From NCBI GenBank assembly GCA_028455995.1, contig JABELC010000001.1:4142501-4206500 (forward strand): a DNA stretch of 64,000 nt. The letters are read 5' to 3'. Origin of the DNA: Scleromitrula shiraiana. Lineage: Eukaryota; Ascomycota; Leotiomycetes; Helotiales; Sclerotiniaceae. The translations under genes were made by a program, and so were the position numbers. Positions 24,011 through 36,835 of the stretch are shown piece after piece (within the stretch, counting starts at the first letter, position 1; each line of letters starts with the position of its first letter). Below the pieces are notes generated by a model. That model saw only the letters and a program-made list of their open reading frames with translations, was not told where the DNA came from and ran no database searches.

Positions 24011-25796
24011 CTTTCGTGTTTTGTATTGTGTTTGTGTATGTGTTATGAAGGTCGAGGTTGAGGGATTGAAGGATTGAAGGATTGAAGGATTGAGAGATTG
24101 GAGGATTGGAGGATTGGAGGAATAGAAGTTGAGATGAGAAGAGGGGGGGGGGATAATTCCGTAGTAGACAGGAGACTAATGAGTGACTAGGATGGGTTTA
24201 TTTGATTGAAATGAGATTAGGTTGAATTGTACTGAATTGAAAATTGGGTCGATTTAATTTTGAATAAATATAACGATTTTTTATTTATTTTCTATATAAA
24301 TAAATTTTGAATTGACCAGAAGAAATAGATAAATAAATAAATAAATAAATCAATCGAGAAAGGTACGTGATGAAAGAGATCAATGTAAGGGAGACAAAAC
24401 GATGAAGAAAGATTGGAGACTTGAAGATTCGATGATGCTACGGAAGTAATAATATCGATTCAATAATAAATAGTGGCTCTCTCTGTGGTAAGATAGAACT
24501 ATCGGGGATATCCAGTGCAGCTTCAAGCCTCAGAGAAAGGTCAAGTTCCTGTCCTGTGTAAGATGAGGCTTCGGAATTTCGTGATACAAATAATAACAAT
24601 AATAATAATAACAATAATAATAATAACAATAATAATAATAACAATAATAATAATAACAATAATAATAACAATAATAATAATAACAATAATAATAATAACA
24701 ATAATAATAATAACAATAATAAATACTTGAAAACCTAAGATGAATGAATATAATAAATATAATAAATAATAAATCTGAATATCAATATACAAAAATCCGT
24801 ATAATTTTGAATAATACTTTATTATTATTATTATTATTATAATTATTATTACTTGACTGTACGAAGTAGTCAATTAATAATAAGTTCTATAGTGGACAGG
24901 ATGATCCAGTATACTTCGTATATTGAATTTGAATTAATTAAGGATAAAATCAAACCGAGACTCGGGGGACTTTTAGATACTAGTATGAATAATGGCAGCT
25001 TCAGTCAGTAGAGTCTAGAGACGAAAATAAAATAAAATAAAATGAAATGACATGAAATGACATGAAATGAAATAGCCAAATTTACTTTATTAGTAATTAT
25101 ATGTATGATGCTCTGGATTCTTAATTTTTTCTGGGGACACTGGGGACTAGCTTGGGCTCACTGAACTATATCGACACAATTGGTAGGAATTATTAGAAGG
25201 AAAAGAAGGAAAAAGTGGCTCTTTTTTTTCTTTTCTGCAGAATAATAATAATAATAATATTAATAACAATCATAATAATTAATCATTTCTGGTGTCCTGT
25301 TTTTCTTTTCGTCTTGTATTGTATATACATACAGAATATAATTATATAATCTATCTATGGGATATGAATCAATCATGGATGCATGACCTTATCTTTTCTA
25401 CAATATTCTCCTTTCATCATCATCATCATCTCTACTTATTATAAGTTAAAATCTTATCATCTGGCTTGAACATCGAGAAAATCAATCCACCAAATTGGAG
25501 AAAAAAAAGAGGTTGAATGTGGCTGAAGTAAAGTAACAACCCCCCCCCCCCGTCCGAGCCTAGAAATAAATTGACGGATGATCGTCGCATGGAGAAGGGT
25601 CCCTTGATAAAACTTAAAAAGAAGAGGATACTTTTTTGTGGTACCACGGATACTTGTATGCATGCATGCATTTGTATAAATAAATATATACACATAGGTA
25701 GCGTTCATTATTTATTCTATTGTGGAGATATACTACATTAAGGGGTATATAATCGTTGCTAATTCGCAACAACAAACATTCCTCATCCGTTTCAAT
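24011..25796. other. spacer with AT-rich microsatellites
   Basis: About 1.8 kb between the Rho3 start and the CWC25 stop. It holds the 15-base AAT/AAC array at 24591-24722, (ATT)n near 24812-24840, AAATG-type units near 25030-25070, a poly(C) run near 25541-25552 and direct GATTGAAG units near 24060-24100. No supported gene. Confidence 0.7.
24591..24722. repeat. compound AAT/AAC array, 15-base unit
   Basis: About nine units of a 15-base pattern in which every fifth trinucleotide is AAC rather than AAT, with one unit shortened by a triplet. The regular spacing of the C shows that expansion occurred in 15-base steps after the substitution. Confidence 0.9.
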
Positions 25797-27197
25797 TTAA
25801 TCTTCATCCTTCATCAACCTCTGCTTGCCACGTCCAATACGATCAGCAAGATTCATAGCTCCTGCCTGTCGATTGAGACCATGCACGAAATCTGCTTTAT
25901 CCGAGTATTTGGATGATTTTGCTCGTGCTTTATCTTCAGCTTCACGCGCTGCCTTTTCTTGTTCTTCCAATGCTTTGAGTCGGTTTTCGCGATCCAGATC
26001 TAAACTCGTTGCATCCTGTTGCATAGCAGCCAATTTCTTCTGGCGCTCGGCCTCCCTTTCTTCTTCTGAAGGTCCAGCCGGTTTTTGATATCCTCCTTGT
26101 GGTCTGCGATCATCTCGTCTTCCATAACCATTTCCATTACGCCTGCTATCATATCTGTCATTCCCATCCCTTCTATCATAACCATTAGATCTACCCTTAT
26201 TGTCTTTTGGGTAAGATTCCCTTCTTTCGGGAGATCTTCGTCTATCTGGCGTTGGGGATCGTGAATCGGGGGATGAACTGTTTCTTCTTCTCTGTTGCCT
26301 ATCCGAATTCCTTCCTGGTCTATCATCTTCTCGACCAATAGGGGATATTGATCTCCGCCTCTCATAGTCCCTTTCCCTTCGTGATCTGTTCATATCACGC
26401 TCGTCTGGTGATGCTGATCTTGGTTTACGTGATCTCCCATAACTATCCTTCTTCCCGACAGGAGAGCGTGATCTAGAGTATGAGTCCGAACGTCGTGGAT
26501 AAGATCTGCGACCCCTATCCCTATCATCATCGTAATCGTCGCTTCTACGACGTTTGCGACTTCGTTCCTCGTCCCGATCGTCTTTCTCCTCATCTCTTCT
26601 TCTCCGCTTGTGCCTTCGTTCATCATCGTAGTCATCACGATGCCGGTGATGGTGTCGGTGTTTTCTTTCCTTTTTGACCTTAGGTTCATCTGCTTGACCG
26701 GCCAATTCGAGTAATTTTCGTCGTTTAGCTGGATCTTTCATCATAGCTTCGTATGCGGCCTGCTCTTGCCTCTTTATAGCAAGCATCGGATCTTCACGAA
26801 CCTTAGCTGCCGTGTCGCGTAAAGTATTTGCATTCTGTAAAGCCATAAAACTGTCCCCGGAAGCCTGCTTGTCCAATCTATTGTGTTCTGTACCATTCAT
26901 CATCCCATCGATACGTCTCTTCCCAAGCAGGAAATTCTCCGTCTCTTCTGTGGTTCCATTTTGACCACTTGACGGACCTTGATACATCCATTCGACACGG
27001 TCGACTCGCTTTCGTGACCCTGCGGCCTCGAGTTTATTCTGAATTTCCTCTTTCGCCCGTTCCTCCTTAAGCTCCTTAATCCTCTGTTCCGTGCGCTTTC
27101 TTTCGTCGAGAGCTTTCTTTTCTTCTTCCCACACCTTCCTCTGATTGCTCATGAGCACGGGATGCCATGATTTCTTCAAATTGAGATCGCCACCCAT
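25797..27197 (-). CDS. CWC25: pre-mRNA splicing factor CWC25
   Basis: Single exon of 466 aa. It begins [19 protein letters not shown], the conserved N-terminal domain of CWC25, followed by a long Lys/Glu-rich helix ([20 protein letters not shown]) and a conserved [11 protein letters not shown] segment near residue 68. The C-terminal two thirds is rich in Arg, Ser and Asp (SR/RD-type), ending with a conserved-looking [18 protein letters not shown]25 binds the activated spliceosome after Prp2 action and is needed for the first transesterification. It is divergent from CSN2, sharing an upstream region of about 400 bases. The Arg-rich region is longer than in yeast, as is common in filamentous fungi. 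Confidence 0.93.
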   Translation of the reverse strand: MGGDLNLKKSWHPVLMSNQRKVWEEEKKALDERKRTEQRIKELKEERAKEEIQNKLEAAGSRKRVDRVEWMYQGPSSGQNGTTEETENFLLGKRRIDGMMNGTEHNRLDKQASGDSFMALQNANTLRDTAAKVREDPMLAIKRQEQAAYEAMMKDPAKRRKLLELAGQADEPKVKKERKHRHHHRHRDDYDDERRHKRRRRDEEKDDRDEERSRKRRRSDDYDDDRDRGRRSYPRRSDSYSRSRSPVGKKDSYGRSRKPRSASPDERDMNRSRRERDYERRRSISPIGREDDRPGRNSDRQQRRRNSSSPDSRSPTPDRRRSPERRESYPKDNKGRSNGYDRRDGNDRYDSRRNGNGYGRRDDRRPQGGYQKPAGPSEEEREAERQKKLAAMQQDATSLDLDRENRLKALEEQEKAAREAEDKARAKSSKYSDKADFVHGLNRQAGAMNLADRIGRGKQRLMKDED

Positions 27198-27600
27198 ATT
27201 GAAATTGCTTGACGATGTCCAAAAACCTAGGAATCGATTTGAATAACAGTGTCCTTAAATTTGAGATGGACAGACTGTAAATCATCAACCAGTAATTAAA
27301 AGAGTGATTCAATGATGATGCGCGATTTGTAGATATTCATATAAATATTTTCATTTAAATGGTGATGGTAAAAAGATGTCGCAAGTCGCAAGGCAGAGAT
27401 CAGAGATAACACTGTCGTACACTAAGCGAATGAATTACTTAATATAAGGCTGGGTAAGCTCTACGAACCAAACCTACAGCCTTGCACTTTTTTAACATCA
27501 ACGAAACAAACAAACAAACAAATTTAATACAGACCTTTGATTATTGTCAGTACTGCTTAAATACAATCACCAGTCTTTATTTCAAGTAAATATCTTAAAT
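27198..27600. promoter_or_regulatory. shared promoter region of CWC25 and CSN2
   Basis: 403 bases separate the two divergent start codons. No coding frame is supported. A short (CAAA)n run lies near 27505-27522, upstream of CSN2. Confidence 0.55.
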
Positions 27601-29186
27601 ATGTCTGACGATGATTTTATGCAAGATTCCGACCAAGATGGGTATGTGGAGCTTATAACACTACGAGAGTATAGCTAATTACTTCAGATACGACTTCGAG
27701 TTCGAGGAAGATGATGATGAGGAGAGTGGAGATGTAGATATTGAAAACAAATACTACAATGCTAAGCAAATGAAGGCCACAGATCCTGAAGGTGCTATCG
27801 AAGAGTTTCTGGGAGTGCCGAGTCTAGAGCAAGAGAAGAGTGATTGGGGGTTTAAAGGTTTAAAGCAAGCTATAAAGCTGGAATTTAAGCTCGGTCTCTA
27901 CGATAAAGTGAGTTGCATGTTATCCAATTTACATTTGTTCTGACGAAAGTTGCCAGGCCGTCGAGCATTACCGCGAACTTCTTACCTATGTCAAATCCGC
28001 AGTCACGCGAAATTACTCCGAAAAGTCCATCAATAATATCCTCGATTATATTGAGAAGGGATCTGAAGATGAAAACGCAAGACACTGCATGGAAGAGTTC
28101 TATTCCAACACTCTGCAATCGTTCCAGAGCACCAACAACGAGCGATTATGGCTCAAGACCAACATCAAGCTAGCAAAGCTGTTTCTTGATCGTCAGGATT
28201 ATGGTGCAGTTGCAAAGAAGTTACGAGAGCTTCATAAAGCTTGCGAGCGAGAAGATGGTACAGAAGACCCTAGCAAAGGCACATACTCTCTAGAGATTTA
28301 TGCCCTCGAGATTCAAATGCACGCTATGACGAAGAACAATAAACAGTTGAAGCGTTTGTACCAGCGAGCTTTGCAAGTTAGATCGGCTGTTCCACATCCA
28401 AAAATCATGGGGATTATCCGGGAATGTGGAGGAAAGATGCATATGAGTGAGGAGAATTGGAAGGATGCTCAAAGTGATTTCTTTGAATCATTCCGAAACT
28501 ACGACGAAGCAGGATCATTGCAACGAATCCAAGTACTCAAATATCTTGTATTGACAACGATGCTGATGAAATCGGACATCAATCCTTTCGAATCACAAGA
28601 GACAAAACCTTACAAGAATGATCCTCGTATTGCCGCAATGACGGATCTTGTCGACGCCTATCAGAGAGATGATATTCACAGATACGAAGAAGTTCTCCAC
28701 ACAAACCAAGATCTCATGTCGGATCCATTCATCCTAGAGAACATCGACGAAGTGACCCGCAATATGCGAACCAAAGCAGTACTGAGACTAATTGCCCCCT
28801 ACACACGTTTCAAGCTTTCATTCATCGGTAAACAGCTGAATATCTCTGTCGAAGAAGTCCAAGACATCATCGGCTTCCTAATTGTGGATAAGAAGATCGA
28901 TGGCAAGATCAATCAACGTGATGGTATAGTGGAAATTCAAGACAATAGTGATCAAGAGCGCCTGAGAGCCATGTCAGAATGGTCAACAGCCATTGAATCA
29001 CTATATCAGACCATTTTCAAAGAAGGCGAGGGCTTTAGAATGCCGGATGTTAATCAGATGGGTGAATCGGATGCGGATAGACTTGTGGGAGTGGCTATTG
29101 GACACGGGAGAGCGGCGAGACCTTGGGCTGGGGCTGCTGCTGGTAGAGGACATGGTCTTGAGAGAAGGAGGAAGGGTTGGTCATGA
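27601..29186 (+). CDS. csn2: COP9 signalosome subunit 2
   Basis: Three exons, 27601-27641, 27688-27907 and 27957-29186, with donors GTATGT and GTGAGT and consistent phases, giving 496 aa. The N-terminus is acidic (YDFEFEEDDDEESGDVD), followed by the conserved ENKYYNAKQMK segment and helical TPR-like repeats. The C-terminal half is a PCI domain with FKLSFIGKQLNISVEEVQ and the winged-helix segment IVDKKIDGKINQRDGIVE. The protein is a scaffold subunit of the COP9 signalosome, which removes Nedd8 from cullins. In fungi the complex controls development and secondary metabolism. The extreme C-terminus is Gly/Ala/Arg-rich. Confidence 0.95.
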
Positions 29187-32100
29187 GCATCTTGATGATC
29201 TGGGTGGGGTGGGGGGATGGCTGGCTTGGCCTTTGGCTTGGCTTGTTCTATTTTTTGGTTTTATTTGATGGATCAAGATCAAGATTCGCATCAGATTGGC
29301 ATGCGGAATTATTTACATACTTTACTTGCGTGCGATATCGGGTTACATGGATGGATGGATGGATGGATGGATGGATGGAGAGGAGGTAATGGGTGGTGGT
29401 TGCTGCATATATGCAAGCAATATACCATACGATACGAGATATTATGACGACGACGATACGAGACGATGAGATGATGATTAGATGGGGCACATCATTCCAT
29501 TCTATTATATTACATTACGTAGAATAAAAGCAGAGCAAGAGCAGACAGAATCAATGAAATAAAAGAATCCACAACGAAGTAATTTATTTTTCCATAAGGA
29601 CCGGTCCAAACCAAACACTGTAGGTAGATATGATTGGCTGGCTATATAACTACAAGAGCTCTCGAGGTTGAGATTTCCATTCGATGATGGCTTAAGTGGC
29701 GTTGCGTCACAATATCTCGGGGTGGGCTGAATGGAATTTGAATGGATTCTATTCTGCATGTTATGAAGATATGCTTGCTCCATGGATGAGTGCTGTTATA
29801 TGCGAGATGTATGTATATAACGTATTTACAGTGGAGATGATTGGTTTGGGGGCTTGCGTGGGGGGAAAAGGGGGAGGGGGGGAAGCGGATTTGTAAATGG
29901 TGGATGTTGAGAGGAGGGCATTGCAATTGAGTTTTATGTATACCTAGGTATATGTGCAGGAAATGCAGTAAGTGCAGTAGGTTGAGGTAGTAATGGAGAG
30001 ATATTGGTTGGCTGGCTGGCTGGCGGGCGGGCTGGTTAGCTTACTGGATAGCATGTTGCCGGTGAGTGGTTCGTTGGTGGATGGTGGCTTGGGGTTCTAG
30101 ATTCTTGCATCGTTGATGATTATCGATGCCAATATAGTATATAGTATATATATATATGTGTGTGTGTATGTGATATGATGTGATGAGATGGATAAGATAA
30201 GATGGTTTGGCTCGATTCAGTTTGGTATGGTATGATATGGTATGATGTGATATGATGAAGTGTGGTGAGGCAAGATGAGGCAAGGTATTGTGTCAGAGAA
30301 AATGAAAGTATCAAGGCAGAGATCCATAAGATCCATGGAAAGCGCGTGGAATCTGAGACAAGATGGATGTATCTACCCAGATGTGATACAATATGTATGT
30401 ACATAGGTTGATATTAAAAACGAGCTATATACTTGCCTCGTGTGTAGAGTGGATGTGGTGGCACAATGAGATGTGACTTCCCTCCCAATTGTGCATATAA
30501 AAAATATCGTGAACATAGATTCAACGTAATCGTAGAATGCAGAATCCCAGCTTCCTTTCCCCCATACCATGCATCTCCGACAACAAGCATAAAACAATAA
30601 GATCTCAATCCCAAGACGCCAAATTCCACCGCGGGGAACTCTTCCTAGAACCCGGCCGATACCTACCTTACAACCCACGCTTTACCGTCTTCCTTCTCTG
30701 CAAGATGAATCTTTACGATCGTCACCTACATGAATTTCATTTATTTATCGAACGGTTTTTATTTTTTGTTTCTGGGTTTCTTCCTACCATACCCACATTG
30801 ATTGAGAACTCGTCATAGTTTCAACATCCAACATAACCATTACTTGACACTTGTTAATGCTCCTTCCTTCCCAGATCAATTGATTAAATATTTATATTAC
30901 ATGAATGAAAATTTAATCTATATAATCGCATACCATCGGATTTGTATACTCAACCATACATATACATATAATACGTAAAGAATTGAGTTGAGTTGAGTTG
31001 ATTTGAGCGCAAGGAAAGACATGAAGTGAGGTTGCGACAAGGTTAGTGGGTGGGGGGGAATTGACAATGGGATATGTAGGCTCTCGGTAGGTAGTAGGTA
31101 GTAAGTAATATGAGATATGATAGATATGTTAAAGAAAGAAAAAAGGAATATTCGGGAAGGATATGCGAGACATTCTCATGGATGAGGATAGGTGAATTGA
31201 AGATTTTATGGTAGTATTCATGCGAGTGCGTATGTGGTTTGTTTGTTCCCCGGATTGTGATATCTGATTGATTTCGAATGTGAGGTTACTTGAGGGTTTT
31301 TTTTTTTTGGATTGTATCGATATGATATCATTGCGACGAGCAATTTTTTCACGATGATGGTGGAGCTGGAACGATTAGTGAGTAACTACTATGGTTTCTA
31401 TGAAATAGACTATTGTCATTCTTTCCACCTATCTCATATTATCCATGGATATCTGCCAAATGAGGATATAATCTCCCTGATCCTTACTGCCGATATATGT
31501 ATATGTTTGTCACATGAAAATGATGAAGAACTCCGACGACTCCATGCAGTTTAGTATTTCGATATATGGCTTCAAAGAAGTAGGAGCCTCGGATTATTGT
31601 TGTATCGAGGTATGTTCGAGTTACTGTGAGGGTAATTGAATCGTAGATCAATCAAATAAAATGAATCTACCTAGGTATATAGAATCTAGAATCTAGACCT
31701 AATGGCATATACCATGAACAATGAGTAATAGTTCATTGAAACAAAATAATTCGGAGATAGATACGTAAATAAACAAACTAGAACTAACTGAACTGAAGCT
31801 TAGAAAAAAAAAAAAAAAAAAGGATCAGCTTGGAAGAAGGGATTCTACTTCCCCGAATCCCTTGATCCTAGTACTTACTTTTGAATTAGATAAATTTCGT
31901 TCGTTGTAAAGGTTTTGTAAGGTTTTCTAATTTCTTGCGTAACTACTATTAGTCCATATGTCCTTTCATGTCCTTTCTATCCTTGATTTTTAATCGATCC
32001 TCCCGCTCTCCTTGTCCTTGTTCATGTAACCATCTTATACTCAAACCCTCTACAAGGGGGATGTTGTGTGAAGTCAAACTAAATTATGCCGACGTACATA

Positions 32101-35100
32101 TACATGGCTTCCATTCTACATACGTACAGTACCATCCTGACCAAACACGGAAATGGACGGGTCGGTTAAGAATGGGAAAACAAAAATTGTTTGGAAGAAA
32201 CGGAATTTTCGAAAAATAGCGAGATCGGTTTCATGGATCAATTTGCATCTAAATTTCCGTAGTAACTGAGAGAGAGTAATAATTGGAGGCAGGTTGCATG
32301 TCAGCGCCTATATGCAAACAAACATGCAAGCAAGCACAGCAAGCAAAGCCATGAGGAAAAGTGAGAAACGATTGGTAATTAATGAACGATCGAGTGTTTG
32401 AACTCTTTCAAGTTACTTATCGCGAAAAGGTTTTTGAAATACACCCCATGGCACGAATGGCATGGGCCGGCCATGTGTTGCTCGTGTAAAAGAGGTTGGC
32501 CGCCTCGATAGCCTATGTGCCTATTGTGGGGAGTGACGGAGATGACATTCGGGTTACTTCCCAAATTTTGAAGGATTTTGAGATACAAGTACCGTATACA
32601 TGTGGGATATGGGGTTGAACATGCATAATGGTATCTTACTTTCCGGACCTACGGCAGGATATACTATACGTACGGAGGTTATGTATGATATATGTAATGC
32701 ATTGTATAGACGGACATTAAAATACAATAGGTAGGTATAATCGAGGGTAGATACATTAATAATACCTAGGTATTATCATACTACTAAAGCACTATTGCTA
32801 TCAATACTTTACGTATATGATTCGGTCGGCCAAACATTCTCGCGCTACATTCACACCAAACTTGTGATAAGATATCAGGATCATGTACTAGGGGTATGGA
32901 GATACATGTACATGGTACTATCAAGGAATTAGAAAGCGTTCCACTTCCTCGGAAAAATTGGAAAGACGAGGGGACAAGGACGAAAGTCTCTATGCGGCAT
33001 TCGTTGAGTTTGATACATGTTATGAAAATGGAAAGTTTCATTCATAAGCTACACAAAATTAGATATGTCTCTTCATAATCTTATATCATTTAATGCAAGA
33101 CTTTCGACTCAGAGCCTGGGGAGCCAAATCAGCGAATAACAGGGAGTTTCTAATCTATCCTCACGGGTACGTTGTGATACTAAAGCCAGCTACATTCCCG
33201 TGCGTGAAACCTTTCCTTTCCCCTCATTGCGGAAGCAAAAGGCCACTACCCGTGTTCGGCTTCCACAAGGGAGTCCTTACTTTTTTGCTTTTTCTTCTTC
33301 AATCTCCACTCTCCACCATACGTGTTGAACAAATCCCCCAATTCGCATTTTTCTCACCCACTTCCCCCATCCCGTGAGGTTGAGGTGCGCTGCGTATTTA
33401 AGTTATGATTTTCGTAAGTTACCAACCAACAATTCCGATATCGAGATGCCAAGATGGAGAATAGCCAATTGGCGAGTAAGGGGATTTACAACGTCGTATT
33501 AAGTGTCAGCAGGCAAGGGTGGTATGATATATCGAACGCCATGAGCTTGATCTGGGTGTGGAGGATCCAATAATGGGGATTTAAACGCTGTTAGCGCGCG
33601 GGAGGATGAGGCACAGAATGATGCTAGTTTGAGCAAGATATCGGAGACTTCCATCGGTATGGGAGAAGGAAATCGATGGAAAGAGGGAGATGGTAATACG
33701 TGACGAGATGTCTACTCCGACCAGTCCGAACCAGTGGAAAAATTCTGACACACGAAAAAAATAGCGATATATGCATACATTGCATCCATGGGTGAAGTAC
33801 ATCTGTGCATAGATAGGTAAAAATTTCAAGCTTCAAGGTAAAGTGCCGTAACCATGGGTACATAAATGAATTTCTGCAGCCGCGGGGCAAGAAGAACGGC
33901 TGTATACAAGCGGCCGGTATGCTTGGAGCCTTGCATTGCATAATTCTAACTGGTTTCCTGCCCCTTGGATAGGTTCATTCACAATTTTACATACGCCCTT
34001 GCTACTCGCTACATGCGTAAGATATTCATAGTACATACAGAGATATAACAACCTTCCAGATAGGAAGATTCGATTGGGAGTTCCATGACGAACCATGACA
34101 TTAACTTTGAATTATATGACTATATACATTGATTGACCATGAACTACCATTTATTAGCTACATGACTACCTGGTTTCTCAAAGATGCCGAGCACGCAAGG
34201 TAATTGAAGGTCCACGACTGACGGAAGAAGAGGATATTCCTACGGACATTTGCAGAAAAGTGACAAGAAAAGGGTGGGGCATAAATTATACCTAGGTACT
34301 GCAGGTGCATTGCACAGATAATATCGAATAGAACATTGCCATACGATATAATAGTATCATACATAACCATACATAACCATTATACATAGGCTACATGAAA
34401 AACAAAATTCAAGCCCCAAGCCCACTCCAACCTCATCAACGCCTCCAAACGACAGAGTTAAACGAAAAAGAGAAACGAACCACGGAAGATTCTTCTCCAT
34501 TCCCCTCAATTTATATCATCAGTGTATCTCAAGGGGTTTTCGTTCGTCAGGGGAAAATAAACAATCAGATTTTGGCTGAATTTGAAGAGGACGAAATAGA
34601 TTCAACTAAGATAGGGGATAGAAAGAGCAATAATAATAGTAAACGTTTCCAGGATACCAACGGATACGAAAGATACCTTGAATCCCATAATTGACAGAGA
34701 ACCTTGAAACGCCCGATGAACGATTCAAGCGGGGCCCTTGTATTGTTGTTGTAAAAGGTTACCGGTGTATGCACAACCATTGAACGGACGAACGAAGAGA
34801 AGACAAGACATTCGCATCGCATTCGAGGACCAAGTGAACGACATTAGGGTAATAGCAGAAACGATAAGAAAAGGGGGGTTGTTAACAATTGGGTTGTTGA
34901 ACATTCTCTTAAGTTATTAGTCTTTCACTTTTCGCATGAACTAAGGGGTACAAATATCAAGAGAAGGAAAGAAAGAGAATAGAATCGAGTAGGATAGGAT
35001 AGGATCAGGGAAAAAGAGGGTTAAAAAGAAGACTGGCCAAGGAATATCCCAAAGGAAGAAAAAAAAAAACGAAGATATATCAACCAACATTTATTTACCT

Positions 35101-36835
35101 TTTCTATTATCCACCCAACGAACAATCACCCATTCTCTCGCATCACATATCGGAATCGGAAGTGATCATTTTTTTTTTCTTCCCTTCCAATCCAATCCAA
35201 TCCAATCCAATCCAATCTCATCTCACTTCACCTGGGACAGTTGGTCTTCTCTTGTCCTTCGAGGTACCATATCTTTATCTTGGCTTTGGTACAAAGAGAC
35301 AACCCACACCCTTGGAAGTACATTTACCTCCTTTTTTCCTTCACACAACGTTAAGAACAAGAGAAACAATTGTGCCTGTGGTTGGTTATTGTATTGTGTC
35401 TGTCACACAAGGAGGAAAAAAAATAGGAAAAGAATTAAAGGCACCGAATAAAAGGATAGGATAAAGGATAAGGATAAGGATATGGATTAAAAAAAATATA
35501 ACTTAAAAAGGTCGTCTCCAATAAACAAATTCCATTACGCCTAATACAGCCACCAAAGGAATCATTAAGACAAATCAATCCTATCTAATCCATACCATAT
35601 CATACCATACCATACTATACCATACCATACTATCTATACCTTACCATACTATCTATACCTTACCATATCATACATACATAGCCTTACCATTTTATTTTTT
35701 TATTTGTTTTCAATATCAAACGAAACCTACATACATTTCTCTCCCTCTCTCTCTCTCTCTCTCTTTCTCTTCCTCTCTCTACAGCTATAAACCTCTCAAA
35801 CACCCGGTGACTAACCAAGTCCTGGTGGTTCAACTAAGAAAATTATCCAAGAAAAACCACCCCGGGTGTTTTAATCCTAGCATTAGAGAAAATCTTCAAC
35901 CTTTTCACCTGGACCTGGGTCACCACACTACAACCACCACGACCACCAAGACCACGACCACCACCACGACCACCACCACCCACCACCATTACCACCACTA
36001 TTAAAATCCACGCATTTAACCTCATCTGCACATAAAATAAATACATATTAATAAATCACTTTATATTATTCCCTTATTATTTTTGTTCATTTTACTTCAC
36101 ATTATATTGCATTATATTACATTACATTACAACACATTACAATACAATACAATACAATACAATACAATACAATACAATACAATACAATACAATACAATAC
36201 AATACAATACAATACAATACAATACAATACAATACAATACATTACAATACAATACAATAAATACAATACTTTATCACTTTCACCTACTTTCAATTGTCCG
36301 AATATCGCTCGCTTCATCGCCGACTCTCTCTCTCTCTCTCTCTCTTTCCACTTCACATCCACTTCTACTTCTACATCTACTTCTCCTTCTAGTATTTTTA
36401 ATATTATTATTAAATTATATCATATCATATCGTATCATATCATATCATTCGTTGTTTATATATTCTTTAAATCCTGATCACCTCTTCATTCAATAAGATA
36501 TCATCAATTCATTCATTCTCTTACAATAACATCGTTGTTGTTGTTGTTGTTGTCGTTGTTCTTGCTGTTGTTGTTGCTATTTGATTGTATTGTATAGCTT
36601 TTTAGCATTGAAGAGAGAGAGAAAAAGGCCTACTCGTACTTACGTATCTTAACCTCAATCCATCTAAACTTATTCCATATATCAATTGAATTTGGGAAGA
36701 AGGGGAGAGGGATAGAAAGGAATTAATATCAAATCAATATCATTGAAGTAGAAGAAGAAGAAGAAGAAGAAGAAGAAAAAGAAGAAAAAGTACAGTATAA
36801 AAAAATACGAAAAATTATACTCGATTATCATTGTC
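29187..36835. other. 7.6-kb gene-poor stretch before otubain gene
   Basis: No supported protein gene on either strand; the frames present are short, overlapping and compositionally random. Content: (GGAT)n near 29350-29378, GT/AT runs near 30142-30170, G-rich patches near 29870, a poly(A) run at 31803-31820, AATCC units near 35188-35217, (CT)n near 35744-35764, ACC/ACG-rich DNA near 35930-36000, an AATAC array at 36141-36240, a TTG-rich run near 36533-36580 and a GAA-rich tract near 36750-36780. A long untranslated leader or non-coding transcripts are possible. Confidence 0.6.
36141..36240. repeat. (AATAC)n array, 20 perfect units
   Basis: Twenty perfect pentanucleotide units, flanked by single-mismatch units (ATTAC) on both sides. 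It sits about 600 bases before the otubain ATG, within its likely promoter or leader. Confidence 0.97.

Noticed and set aside
24438..24873. Poly-Leu and Ile/Val frames
   Set aside because: Translations of the AAT/AAC array only.
26000..26689. Frames inside CWC25 on both strands
   Set aside because: Shadows of the Arg/Ser/Asp-rich region of CWC25.
33840..34100. Candidate tRNA or small RNA in the gene-poor stretch
   Set aside because: No cloverleaf with TTCGA arm, no matching acceptor stem found by eye.
35930..36000. CRISPR-like or minisatellite array of ACC units
   Set aside because: Simple irregular ACC/ACG low complexity, with no spacer-repeat structure.
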